Below, piece by piece: positions 9,938 to 20,828 of a DNA stretch of 64,000 nt. The DNA is from Sarocladium kiliense (Eukaryota > Ascomycota > Sordariomycetes > Hypocreales > Sarocladiaceae). Numbering within the stretch: position 1 is the stretch's first letter; every line of letters begins with the position of its first letter. Under the pieces are notes generated by a model. That model did not search any database and had not been told where the DNA came from. It saw nothing but the letters and a program-made list of their open reading frames with translations. The translations under genes and the position numbers were made by a program. The stretch is taken from positions 1 to 64,000 of the forward strand of contig JAUZTG010000047.1 of assembly GCA_030734395.1 (NCBI GenBank), given 5' to 3'.

Positions 9938-11101
9938 CTACTTATCAGAAATCTTCACAACAACCTTCCCTCTCGCCTGGCCTGACTCTGCCTTATCCCA
10001 TGCCTCAGCAAAATCACCCAGTTCGACCACGCTATCAATGCTTGGTTTGAGCTTGCCACTATCTAGTAGCGGGGCCATTACATCCAGGTCTTTGCCAAGA
10101 GGTGTAATGACAAACCACAAGCTATCAACCTTTTTCTCAACGTCCTGTGGACGGCTCTTCTCTGGCTCACCACAGACACTGATGAGGCTTCCCCCGTCTT
10201 TCACTGCATACCAGGACTGAGCGAGCGATGGGCCACCAATGCAGTCGAAGACCAGATCGACCTCTCTCGATGCAGGGTCCTCGGCTACCCAGTCACCAAT
10301 GCTCTGCGTAGTATAGTCTATGGTCTCTGTGGCGCCAAAATCCCGAGCATATTTCTCATTTTTGGGACCGACAACGGCCACAATGGCGGCGGCTCCGGCG
10401 ATGCGAGCTAGTTGCACTGCCAGGCTCCCGACGGCCCCAGCCCCAGCAGTGATCAGGACTCGGAGCTTGGCATTCTTTGCATGCGCGGCCTCGTCGCCCG
10501 ACAGTGCCAAGGGATCCATATTGCCCTTCGTGAAAAGAGATTGGTACGCTGTTAGCGCACTGATGGGAGTAGCCGCTGTCTCGGCCCAGCTAAGGTTCTT
10601 GGGCCTTATAGCAAGCTCAGACACGCGTGCCAAAGTGTACTCGGCTGCAGCTCCTGGGCGATTAGCCTCGATGCGAGCGTACACCTCATCCCCAGCCTTG
10701 AATTCGCTCTGCGACGGGGCCGAGACAACAGTCCCGGCAAGGTCCTGCCCGGGGATCGGGATCTTATCGTCGCCGATGAACTCGGGCGCCCAAAGAGCCC
10801 AGTCTAGCTCACCCTTGCATGGCGCAGTGGCGTGGACTTTGACAAGAACATCGTCGGGATGTTTGGGTGCCGGAACGGGTTGCTCGGATAAAATGAGCTT
10901 GTGAGAGGTCTTGTCCAGCTGCAGAACAGCTTTCATGGTAGGCGGGATATTGGATGCAGTCATGGTATGAATAAGGCTTGGAGTGTAATGGGTTTTCAGG
11001 CCACAGAGGATCGACTTGGTCGGATGTAATTGGCCACGAGTAATATTATATGTAGTAAGTCGACTTCCGTGAGAATAGGCCCTAGAGATGAGACTTGACA
11101 T
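9938..11101 (-). CDS. Zinc-independent MDR-family NAD(P)H:quinone-type oxidoreductase
   Basis: Single exon. It gives 387 aa from the ATG at 11101, or 342 aa from the internal ATG (MTASNIPPTMKAVL). The longer N-terminus is rich in Arg/Ser/His and free of acidic residues, like a mitochondrial presequence, so both starts may be used. GroES-like domain: ILSEQPVPAPKHPDDVLVKV, then PGQDLAGTVV. The Rossmann nucleotide-binding motif is AGAGAVGSLAVQLARIAGA. The catalytic-zinc ligand pattern GHE and the structural four-Cys loop are absent, so it is a quinone/enone-reductase type rather than an alcohol dehydrogenase. The substrate is unknown. A TATA-like box lies about 60 bp upstream. Confidence 0.85.
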   Translation of the reverse strand: MSSLISRAYSHGSRLTTYNITRGQLHPTKSILCGLKTHYTPSLIHTMTASNIPPTMKAVLQLDKTSHKLILSEQPVPAPKHPDDVLVKVHATAPCKGELDWALWAPEFIGDDKIPIPGQDLAGTVVSAPSQSEFKAGDEVYARIEANRPGAAAEYTLARVSELAIRPKNLSWAETAATPISALTAYQSLFTKGNMDPLALSGDEAAHAKNAKLRVLITAGAGAVGSLAVQLARIAGAAAIVAVVGPKNEKYARDFGATETIDYTTQSIGDWVAEDPASREVDLVFDCIGGPSLAQSWYAVKDGGSLISVCGEPEKSRPQDVEKKVDSLWFVITPLGKDLDVMAPLLDSGKLKPSIDSVVELGDFAEAWDKAESGQARGKVVVKISDK

Positions 11102-11158
11102 TTCGAGGGTACACCAGTCATATCTACTGCTACCTTCTTCACTGGTCGGATAGACGTC

Positions 11159-11168
11159 GTATTTATAT
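11159..11168 (-). promoter_or_regulatory. TATA-like box of the MDR gene
   Basis: Reads TATATAAATA on the - strand, about 60 bp before the first ATG at 11101. The position is reasonable for a fungal core promoter. Confidence 0.4.
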
Positions 11169-12016
11169 AGATCGGACTCTGCGCGTTGCCACTCCTAGAA
11201 GAGGCTTCGTGCGTCACCCTAAGCTTGGTCAGCGCACCCCCCACGATAAATTATTAGGCATTTAGTGCGCTAAGCCCTTATTGTAGCAAGAGAATGAGGT
11301 GGGTGGGGCTGTCCCTTACGGTTTGCGTGTTGATATCTGTCAAGGAATTTCCTCTTTTGGAATATAGTTGGCGTCGAATGCAGGAGCTAAACCGCTCTGA
11401 ACTTAGCTTCATGGTCCTGCATGTCCTTAGCTTGTGCTTCTCAACTCAAGGTCGGCTCTTCGCGTTTAAGAATCATAGTCTGCTGCATCAAGCAGGATGT
11501 CAGCAACTATATTCCATTAAGGGTAATTATAAGCTTTGAAATAGGCTCGGTAGTTTGCAATTTCATGCACCTAATGCAGCAAGCAGGTGGAGCTGCGTAG
11601 TTTCCGAGCTTGGAAGAGCTCCATTTTTGCCATACCATGAGGACTAGGGAACAATCGGAGCCAATTCAGAAGGATGTGAGAGGCAGAGGACCAGGGAATT
11701 GTTAAATTATGACAATTGTGGCGCAGGAAATGCCGCATTCTGTGTCGATGAGTACACTGGGTTTGAGTTCCCCCTCCCGGAGTTCCCGGAAGTGTCCTAA
11801 TAGCATACTTTCTCTGTTCCGACGAAAGCAAGAGCCCAATTCACTACGGAGGTCTTTGCATTCCCGAACTACCTGCAGATAGCGTACCGCTTGCAGCCTG
11901 TGCTCACGCTGATGATTGGCGAGCAGGGCGTGGGGGTTTTCCAGCTCTGCAGCCGCGTCCAAACGCAAGGCCGGGAGAAGCCAAGAGAGGTAAGAGCACA
12001 CCGGACCCAATAAAAC
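11169..12016. other. Intergenic region, no clear gene
   Basis: About 850 bp upstream of the MDR gene. Open frames on the - strand (11571-11831, 11702-12010) overlap and match no family I recognise. Confidence 0.35.
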
Positions 12017-12328
12017 TTATATAAACAGAGGTGCCATCACATCCAATGGAGGCCAAACATTACCTTGCGAAAGCAGAATCACATTCCAAGATAACTCATT
12101 ATGGTCTTCCCTAATGTTGATTTGAACCTCCGATGGGAGGATCAGAACGTGGTCAAGAAAGACGGTCAGTGGACTGTTGACGGGTGAGTCCTGCCTCCTC
12201 ACCAAGATCCAACAATGAAATACCACAAGGTGGTATTCCGAGCCGTCTGTTGACATGAAGTATCTCAAAGGCGACCAACCGTCAGCGTCGCGGTATCCCA
12301 TATTCACCAACCACCTAACATCCCCCAC
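12017..12328 (-). pseudogene. Possible ankyrin-like gene fragment
   Basis: A 103-codon frame begins VRWLVNMGYRDADGWSPL, which resembles one ankyrin helix-loop unit of large fungal ankyrin proteins, then loses any recognisable pattern. No start or splice context makes a full gene. It could be decayed remains or chance. Confidence 0.2.
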
Positions 12329-12458
12329 AACACATGGCTTGGATTACTTGTAACATGTCCCCCAAATGCCGGTGAGTATTCGAGGTGTTCTTGTCACCTA
12401 AACTCGGCTCAAAAGTCTGACACGTTACCAACCTTTGGCCGCATCTCTTCCGAGAATC

Positions 12459-12833
12459 ATGACGCTAACGATGTCAGCTACCCCCCCTCACACCCACGCA
12501 GGCGCAGCCGTGGTCGCGACTGTCATAAAAGGTCATGTCTTGAACCAGATGGTGCATACTCATGTTGATCCAACGACGGGGGAGAAGGTCCAGCACGACG
12601 GTGGCGCCAAGGTTTACGGCCCAGGCGAGAGTTGGTATGAAGCACCAGGCTGCCACCATGTAAGGTCCGAAACAGTCGGGGACGAGGAGGCTATCTTTGT
12701 GGCCAATCTAGTCTTTGGCACTGACGTGCTGCACGGTCTCGATGTCAACGCTCGCACCGTGAGCGATGACTTTGCAAAGATCGGCCGGGTCTTCATCATC
12801 GATAAAGATGTCGAAGAACAGAAAGCTAGTTAA
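12459..12833 (+). CDS. Small cupin-domain protein
   Basis: 124 aa from the ATG at 12459; a spliced upstream exon is possible because family homology may begin slightly earlier. It is a single cupin barrel: metal-binding motif 1 is PPHTHAGAAVVATVIKGHVL, and GESWYEAPGCHH forms the second half. This matches the small RmlC-like cupins common in fungi, often beside oxidoreductases, whose substrates are mostly unknown. There is no signal peptide, so it is cytosolic. An A-rich tract follows the stop directly. The start is the uncertain part. Confidence 0.7.
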   Translation: MTLTMSATPPHTHAGAAVVATVIKGHVLNQMVHTHVDPTTGEKVQHDGGAKVYGPGESWYEAPGCHHVRSETVGDEEAIFVANLVFGTDVLHGLDVNARTVSDDFAKIGRVFIIDKDVEEQKAS

Positions 12834-13634
12834 AAAAAAATAAAGTAATCAATAAATAAATAAGTTAACTTCTTTTATTAAAAAAAAAATATCAAAGAAT
12901 AGAGAGAGATAGGAAGGCTCTCCTGATAGTCAAGGCTTGCGTCGGCTAGCAGTCGATGATTAATTTCGTATAAGAAATCTTGTAGCAGATAAGCCGATAA
13001 TTAAAATAAATACTAGCTAATAATTGATAAATTAGCCCTTAGAATAGTTATAGTATTACAAACATAAAATAAAATATAAAATAAATATGTATAATTTAAT
13101 TAATATATATATATATTATATTTTAATAATCGCGGACTCGCTGCTGCCGCCTCTAGGTTAGCGGCCCTCCCTATTCGGGCAACGCGCACTTACTGCCGTG
13201 TCTATACCGCTCCGGCTCGAACCATATCCAGCCCTTAAAGAGGGCACGGCAGTGATCCTCACGCGTTTTGCTGCGATTTAATAGATGTCGGGTGAACCTG
13301 TTGTAATTCACCTGTGCACAGTTGATTCGATTGGTTCATTGATTCGAGCTTGTGTCTATCTCTCCGCCCTTCCTTCTCTCTATTTAGAGGGGTTGTTTTC
13401 CTGTGCCCCGGTTTATTTATTATTCCGAGAAGCGAGGCACTACAACAAGGCTCGGATTATATAATCCATCCTCGGTCTTGCATAGCAGACCGCCCAGCGG
13501 TCTAACAGTTTCCACATACCTTAATGAACCGACCCTAACCATGCCCTATGCGCAGCGCCTGGGCAGCAACAAAACGCTGCAGCTTCGCCGTCGCTCGCCT
13601 TCCCCTCACTGCACATGTCTCTAAGCTGACCACA
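12834..13634. other. Intergenic, AT-rich first half
   Basis: 12834-13125 is A/T-rich with poly-A, ATAA and TATA runs, and looks like decayed repeat. 13130-13634 is of normal composition and pyrimidine-rich before the next start, consistent with a promoter and leader. Confidence 0.45.
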
Positions 13635-15772
13635 ATGTTGGTTTCGCGAGTAAACACACCTTCTGATGTTCAGCGACCGCACAGGCAGAAACGCTTGGTT
13701 CTTTCATGCCTCGAATGCCATAAACGTAAACAAAAAGTAAGCTTCTCGACCGACACTTGGCCTCTTTGCTTTGGACTGATTGGTATCAGTGCGACCGTCA
13801 ACAGCCGTGCTATCACTGCGCCCGACGAGGCAAACCCGTGCGTACACAACCTGACATGTTCCCGTTCACAGATTAAGTGTAGCTCACTACTGGAGTAATA
13901 TAGGAAATCTGCCTGTATGAATATACTATGCATGTATGCAGCTCTAACGGGACGTTTCCGACCAACTCTACATCGGTCGCAGTTCTTCCAACGAATTCAG
14001 CCTCTCAGTCCCAAACTGGAACTACACCGGGTTCAGAATATACAAACAATGCCTCTCTAGTACTTTCGAGACAGATGGGATATTCCAGGAGAAGTCATAC
14101 AGGAACCCTTGGGATGTTGGCTCAACTCGGGGAGTTGGACGATATCGCTCCGGAACGCACTGAGAGCCAGCGTAAAAACGATGCGGCAAACCAGTACTTC
14201 AATCTTATAAGGCAAATACCGGCCCGCAGGCAAGTTAATATTCTGGTCGATTCGTTCTTCGCACATGTCGCATGGCAGTATGATATCATTGACGAGGCAA
14301 CGTTTCGTAACGAGCTGTCAATCTGGAACCAAGTCTCGTATACGGCACTGAAAGAGGGTCCCGAATTCTTGCCTATCAACACACGCTTTTTCCCAACGTT
14401 GCTCCTCCAGATTCTTGCCCTGGCACTGCTATACCAGCCTGTTCAGACCGATGAAGCTCTGGATGACCTCAAGTATGCTCCTAATATTGAGTTCGCTGAC
14501 CTGGCTGCGGACTACAGCAGTGCGGGCGATCAAATTATGACTACGCTCGGGGGCCAAGACGTATCGATGATCAGAGTTCAGGCTAGGCTTATGGAGGCAT
14601 GTTTTAAAAAGAGTATTGGCTCAGTCATAGAAGCATGGCACATACTAGGCAGAGCCATCCGAGACGCCCAAGAGCTCGGTTTGCACGGGCGGGAGATTTG
14701 GGGGACAGATACGCCAACTGCGCAACTGGCCACTCAACCGCTAGATCTCGAATTGGGAAGGAGGTTGTGGTTTGTTTTGCATCTTTGGGATGCACACATG
14801 GCAAACGTCCTTGGAAGGCCGATGGCCACGAAATTGGACCCAAGCATCGTGACTTCGAAGAAGATCATGGCGGGATCACCGCAATTGGATGGCTCGACAT
14901 TGGTGCCAATGGAGGCCATATTCTACGGCTATCATACCGCCTACAAGTATCTCCAAGATATTCACAATCTTGACGTTACAGCCGACAACGCACAAGAGAC
15001 AGCTCAGATGATACACAATGCCGTTGTGAGGAGCATTACTCAGCTTCCAGCGTGGTTAACCTCCCCGAGTCTGGCGATGGATGGGAGATATCCGTGGCTG
15101 CCTGCTGCTCGCGAGACCCTTATCACTGAGGTCTACTTTGTCCTGCTGGCACTACATCGTCCTTTCTCGAACTCCGTTTCTAGAAGCCGCAAGGAGGGTC
15201 TCATGGCTGCTCTGCAGATCCTTGAAGCACAGAGCAGGCTATTTGACCAAACAGGGCCTGAATCTCACATGAACTTTACCCTCATCTTCTCTACGTTCGA
15301 CGCAATGGTCTTCGTTGCAGCAACCTATATCCACTTTCCCAGCGAAAACTCGGATCTTCTACCAGCATCTTTGACATGCATGGAATGGGGCTTGGCAAGG
15401 CTAAATGCGATGAGTGCGCGAAACGTCATGGCAACGTTTGCTTTTGATGTAGTAGGGGTGCTTTCTCAAAAGATGTCAAGGCGTGTTTCAACTCCTCCTG
15501 GCGCTCTGGGTTTAGATGGCAATGAGTTGGGAGATGTTCACACCTCCATACAGACAGCGCCTTGTGAAGGCTACGCCTGGCCAGAGGCTCTTAATCCCGA
15601 ATTGGGTCCAGACAGTTCGCTATTGCAACAACCACTATACGACATGGTCTGTCGGGATCTGTTTGGAGAGAGTTACATTCCTGAGTTTGCAGACACGACT
15701 GCTTCTGGGCCAGAGCAGCGTGATGACACATGCAACGACAGATTTTGGCAGTTGATGGACGACCTCACATGA
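13635..15772 (+). CDS. Zn2Cys6 transcription factor with fungal_trans domain
   Basis: 667 aa from exons 13635-13736, 13790-13837, 13872-13894 and 13942-15772. The two small middle exons rebuild the zinc cluster C25-x2-C28-x6-C35-x5-C41-x2-C44-x8-C53 (LSCLECHKRKQK then CDRQQPCYHCARRGKP), which supports the splice calls. The rest carries the middle homology region (PF04082-like): FAHVAWQYDIIDEATF, LGLHGREIW and LGRRLWFVLHLWDAHMANVLGRP. It is a nuclear sequence-specific regulator, probably binding CGG-type sites. It lies 0.8 kb upstream of the co-oriented dienelactone-hydrolase-like gene, a possible target. Confidence 0.88.
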
Positions 15773-16564
15773 TAAGCGCGTCTATTGGCTTCAGTTCAAC
15801 AGCGTGACCATCAGTACCTGGCGACGTCGGCTGGAATCGCGGGCTTCGTTCTACTATTGAGCAATGTATCGTTTATTTCACCTACCATTAGCCATTTCCG
15901 TAAGGGTAATAGACTAGCTATTAAATTATCAAATCACTGTATTGACTGATAGGTATGTAGAACGTAACTTCATAAATGATTTCAAAGGTGGCAGCTTAGT
16001 GACAAGTGGTTGAAGTAAGCCTGATTCCCCTTAGGTTACTCAGGCGAAAGCGCACAGCGTAAAGGTCATTATGTGTCGGCGATTATCATCCATCGAGACT
16101 ATGGCGACGGCGCATGTCGGCCATACAATTTATGTCGATGTCTTAGAAGCTGTTCTACATTCGAATATAATTATGGGTCCCGTCTCCGAATGCAACAGCA
16201 AGTTCAATTCCAGCCGTCTGTAGGTCGCGCGGCGCGGAACTCTACTTTGTGCATGTGGGAACCATCGCCGAACGAACTTGTGGGCCTCAACGCCGAAAGT
16301 GGCGTCCTGCAACGCAGATCTGATGTCAGTAAGCCCGATAGAAAAAGTTATGACTTGTCAAACGCCGAAGACCTATTCAAGGGTGCTGCTGGCAGCTTAG
16401 CTCCAGCTGAAACCTTGACGTATGCAGAGGGTACGGGCAAGTATAAATCCCCGCTCGAAGACCGCATTTCCTGATGCTTGTTTGCCTCTGCATGAGCCCA
16501 TCTCACTTGACAATCTCGATTCAGATTCTATTTCTCTTGCACTCTCAAACTCAAACAAATCACT
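15773..16564. other. Intergenic region with an F-box-like sequence echo
   Basis: No gene. Positions 16231-16256 repeat two blocks of the F-box gene (10 and 16 bases, matching 3931-3940 and 3950-3965) with a 9-base gap, encoding on the - strand the same MHKV...FRA residues. It may be a decayed fragment of an F-box relative. Confidence 0.4.
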
Positions 16565-17560
16565 ATGGTCGGACACGGTCGGTATACCACCGAGAAGGTG
16601 ACTTATCCATCGCACGGCGAGACAATCGCTGGAATCCTCTACCGGCCGACTAACGTCTCTAATCCTCCTGGGGTCGTCCTGATTGGGCCATACTCGTTTG
16701 TCAAAGAGCAGGCACCGATGCAATACGCGACAAGGCTGGCTGACGAGGGCTACGCCGCTCTGATCTTTGACCCGCGAACCGTTGGCGAAAGCTCCGGAAC
16801 GCCGCGACGATTGGAGAATCCTAAAATGAAGAACGAAGATGCCGTTTCAGGACTCGACTATCTCGTGAGCCGAGGCGATGTAGATAAATCCAGTCTCTTC
16901 CTTGTCGGTATTTGCCAAGGCGGTCCTGAATGTCTGGACATTGCCTCGTATGATGACAGGGTCAAGGGAGTTGCGTCTGTCACTGGCTATTTCCGCGACC
17001 AAGAGACCGACATCTGGATGATTTGTTCAGGCTGCGTCGCTTGGGAACCTGGTGCTGATATCGCGTCCCTGAAGATGCCAACCCCGGAGCAAGGAGCGGC
17101 TCTGTATAAGGCACGGCTTGAGCGAGCCAAACAGGCACGGGACCTGTACGAACGCACCGGCGAAGTGCTCTATCAGCCATTGGTCGACCCCAAGGCCGCT
17201 GACCCTGCGGTTGGGTCCCTTGCTGGTCTTCCAGGCCCCATCACCTGGTCATGGTATGGACCTTGGACGCTCAAGAACTTCGACAACCGTTACGCCGTGA
17301 TGAGCGATTTGGACCACTTCAGCTACACGACCGTCCCCGGGGTTGCGAAGCTGAACAAACCAGCTCTCATCCTCCATGGCGATAACTGTATGAATGGTGC
17401 TGCCGCTAAGCGGCATTTCGATTCCATTCCCACGACGAACAAGAAACTTATTTGGGACAACGATGTATCACACTTTCAACACTACGATCAGCCGGATATT
17501 GTTGATCGTAACGTGGGCGAAATTGCAAGTTGGTTCGAGAAGCAAAACGTAGGGACGTAG
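16565..17560 (+). CDS. Alpha/beta hydrolase, dienelactone-hydrolase-like, Cys nucleophile
   Basis: Single exon, 331 aa, start ATG after an A/C-rich leader. Alpha/beta-hydrolase fold: strand and oxyanion segment GVVLIGPYSF; RLADEGYAALIFDPRTVGESSG; nucleophile elbow GICQGG with Cys where esterases carry Ser, as in dienelactone hydrolases; and a final histidine in NDVSHFQHYDQP. It resembles fungal and bacterial alpha/beta hydrolases of the DltD/YcjY-like group, whose substrates are poorly known. No signal peptide, so cytosolic. It sits just downstream of the Zn2Cys6 gene in the same direction. Confidence 0.82.
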   Translation: MVGHGRYTTEKVTYPSHGETIAGILYRPTNVSNPPGVVLIGPYSFVKEQAPMQYATRLADEGYAALIFDPRTVGESSGTPRRLENPKMKNEDAVSGLDYLVSRGDVDKSSLFLVGICQGGPECLDIASYDDRVKGVASVTGYFRDQETDIWMICSGCVAWEPGADIASLKMPTPEQGAALYKARLERAKQARDLYERTGEVLYQPLVDPKAADPAVGSLAGLPGPITWSWYGPWTLKNFDNRYAVMSDLDHFSYTTVPGVAKLNKPALILHGDNCMNGAAAKRHFDSIPTTNKKLIWDNDVSHFQHYDQPDIVDRNVGEIASWFEKQNVGT

Positions 17561-19830
17561 TAAACGAGAGTAGCACATCCAAAATCATACTTCTGCTTAT
17601 ACTTACACCTCATAAAGCGCCTGGTCCGACGGCGGGGACCAGTGTGAGACTCGCGCAACCATTAAAGTGAAGGAAGCCTTGTGGAAGGCTGGGACCGGGA
17701 TATTGTTCCCGTCTGATGTCTGTCGAGTGTATGCCATTACTGTACCTGACGAAATCAAGCACCGTCTCTTTCACAGCGCAGGCCATTAGTAGACGAATAT
17801 CAATTACTTAATGTCTAAGTCTGCCATTCGTCCCGAGTTAGGGCGAGGATGAATTGAGCTACCCGGAATCTCTTCCAAGACAGTCAAGTCCTCATGAAAC
17901 TGGACCTTTGAGTCTGCCTGCTGACCGCCGACGGTCCAGCATGATGGTATGGTCTTCTTGGCCAGGAGCAAGATGACTGTCTCGGAAATCCTGAGGCTCA
18001 GTTGGGACTGAAGACGGGAAACCACAGCCTCCTCGCTCGGCAATATTATTCACACTAGATGAAACTATACAACCGATCCCCCAGGCGATGATGGTAAGAG
18101 TACGCCCGAATTACGGTCCATACGCGGTTGATCACGAGCAAGGTGCACGATCGAGGGATGGCTCAAGAGACAAGCCTGCAGCCACATAATCGAGTAAGCC
18201 ATTATTCTATAGAATGGGGCTTACTCAATAAATTGCTCGATCAAAATTACCCTCTAGACTTCTGGAGAATCTGCATATCGAGACGGAAAGGCTTCACCGG
18301 ATGCCTCAAATGCGGCGTTCCATCGACTGAGGGTTCATTTGCAATTGCTGGGCCCTCAATTGTAGTGATCGTCTCGCTGGGATGTCTAGGCGACCGTGGT
18401 TTTAAAAGAAAACCAAGCCTATTTAAGATTTTACTATATAGTTGAATACTGAATACGTCTGAAACAAGGGAGCAAGAGAGAATAACAGGGAGAACGGCTA
18501 GCCGGTTAGTCGTTTCCTGGACTATAACGCTAATAAATAATAAATATGTTATAAGTCGAAATAGTTTCCCTTCCTGGAAACCTACGCAGATCTCTGACTA
18601 CCTCGTAAGGTAAAGGCTGATAACCACCATAAAACAATAATACTTGCATCCGGCTAATCCGTGAGGTTGCGCGCTTTATTGTTAACACCCTGACTTGCCA
18701 CTTCAAGCTTGGAAGGGGGAGGAGGAGGATCCACTCTTCCGAAAATCGCCCGAGTCTCGGCCATTGTACTATTCGTTGCTCACATCAAGAAGGTGTAGAT
18801 CAATACGGCCTGACAGCCTCATGACTCATTGTATTATGGAGAATCTAGTACTGCTCGACGGAGTCTGCTCAGCTGAGAATAATATAAACAACTCAATAAG
18901 ACTCACTCTAGCTCAAACCCTTTGAACATTATCTCAGTGATGCTGCATGGCGGGCGGCTGATACGCATCTGAGAAAGGCTTGTACGGGTCGCTAAAGGCC
19001 CGGGCTTTGTAAGCGTAAGGCGCAGAGCCGAGATGGACGGGTGGAAGCTTCATGCCCCGTGACAATTTCCAAATGAGCAACAACTTGGCTGAAGATGGGC
19101 TTGTTCAGGCAGGGGTGTTACACTCCATAGCTTGGTCCAGCCTCACCAGCCTTAAAATAGAGTTCACGGGTGGCTTCCGCTTATTGACGGGCCGTCCGGC
19201 AGATGGTGGGTAGGATTAATAACAAATACGCAGCAACGTGTCCCACGCCTTAGAAGGGTCCTTGTCTGTTAGGCGTGATTCTGATCCAGCCCCTGACAAG
19301 GATTTTAAGCTATAGTCAAAGCATCCATGTTATAATAATGACTGATAGATTCACTCCGGTTGTAAGATGAAGCTATCATACTTCAGATTCACTAAATGTG
19401 GGAGGTGCTGCCACTTTCGCTAGGTATAATATATTTCATGGGCGCTCCGGCACGAAAGGATCGATTGAGTCGTGCGGCCTTCTGTTTCCCCCATGTTCTG
19501 GACACCCTCGCGGAGTTAAAGGCCTTGTACACCCTAAAATCTGATGTTATTCTTTTGTGGGCGGTAATCCCGTCTTGGCGAATCGCCTCGAAGCCGGACA
19601 TCCGACCCAGCTCAGACACATACGCCGGTGGAATCAATTAGAGCCGTGTCTCCATGAACGCCGCTATATTCCCTGTAGGCAGAGAAAATGCGCTCAGTGC
19701 ATCGTTTCTAGTAAAAGGAGAGAGAGAGCGAGGCAGTCTTGCTGTAAGAGTACGCAACCATAACACCAGTTGCATTTAATAGATACAACAGCGCGAGATG
19801 CACTCTGCTATTATAGAGCTGGATGAGTCT
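17561..19830. other. Gene-poor region
   Basis: About 2.3 kb with no credible gene. One + strand frame near 18275-18330 contains RRKGFTGCLKC, reminiscent of the start of a zinc cluster, but lacks the remaining cysteines. 18490-18660 has a mixed AT-rich character. Confidence 0.4.
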
Positions 19831-19834
19831 AGGC

Positions 19835-20620
19835 AACGGGCTGCCTAGAAAGATGACAGAGCTCAGGGAGACCTCCCGTGTTTCCGTCAAGCTGGAGACG
19901 AGGCTAAGTCATAGACGTCTAGAAAGGGAAAAGAGAATAATAAGATGTGCCGCGTGACGCCAGGCTAATATCGCTTAACAAACCCGACTACCCACCCACT
20001 TGTAAGCAAAGTTACTAAGGGAGTACTTAAAAAAGGGAATCGACAGCGAGCGGGTCTGACGGGAGCTTAGATAGCAGGCGAGGCTAGGCAAGAAGTCAGC
20101 TAGAAAGGTAATGGAGAACACGGAGATCTGCCACCTTAACCCTAATAGTGCGTCCTCTAACACACCCGCATGGTTCTTCAGTACCCGAAGGTCATAAGAG
20201 ATAAGTTTAAAATAGGAATCGACAGCGAGGGTGTCTGACAAGAGCGCAGACGGCAGGCGAGGCTAAGTAAGAACCCATCTAGAAAGGGAATGGAGATCGA
20301 GAGAACCTGCCACGTTACTCTCAACGGTCCGTACTTGAATACGCTTGCATGGTCATGTAGTAAGCAAAGCTCACAATGTATCAGTTTAAAAAGGGAATCG
20401 ATAGCGAGAGGGTCTGACGACAGCTCATGCAGCGGGCGGGGCTAAGTGAGGGTCACTCACAGAGTGAATAGAGATTAAGAAGATCTGAAAAGGAAATCAA
20501 GAGGGAGAAGACCTGCCATAGAAGGCATTGAACACATAGCTGGTCAGACGATAGGCACAAGTTGGGTTAAATTAGTTAGAAAAGGGTATCAAGAGCGAGA
20601 GGGATCCTAGGATGCTGTAC
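19835..20620. repeat. Imperfect tandem repeat array, period about 179 bp
   Basis: The motif GGAATCGACAGCGAG..GTCTGAC recurs with its AAT at 20038, 20217 and 20396, exactly 179 bp apart. Shared downstream blocks are GCAGGCGAGGCTAAG, CTAGAAAGGGAATGGAGA and CTGCCACGTTA, plus AAGCAAAG. Diverged partial units occur before (from about 19835) and after (20490, 20581, with AATCAAGAG). The units are too diverged for recent amplification. The array ends about 65 bp before the TATA box of the germin-like gene. Confidence 0.8.
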
Positions 20621-20684
20621 TAAGGAGGGTCAAGTGACAGGCAAGTACTTTAACATGCTGGCACTCGTGTAGCATCTTCAACGG

Positions 20685-20693
20685 TATATAAAG
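20685..20693 (+). promoter_or_regulatory. TATA box of the germin-like gene
   Basis: TATATAAAG, 136 bp upstream of the ATG at 20829, followed by a C/A-rich leader (CACACC, CATCTCACAC). It looks like a strong regulated fungal promoter. Confidence 0.55.
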
Positions 20694-20828
20694 CACCTCG
20701 ATAACCTTACAGACTTACTGTTTTATATCACACCAGAATCTACCAGACCAACCATCTCACACTTCAGTTTTCGATATCTACATAGCTCTGAACTTCTATA
20801 TTTGTTCAACAACGCCTTAAAAGTCAAG

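Noticed and set aside
13130..13260. Possible tRNA (GGCTCGAACC resembling a reversed B box)
   Set aside because: No matching A box or cloverleaf could be folded around it.
18275..18330. RRKGFTGCLKC frame resembling the start of a Zn2Cys6 cluster
   Set aside because: Only the first two cysteines are present; no further Cys pairs follow in any nearby frame, so chance or unrecoverable debris is more likely.
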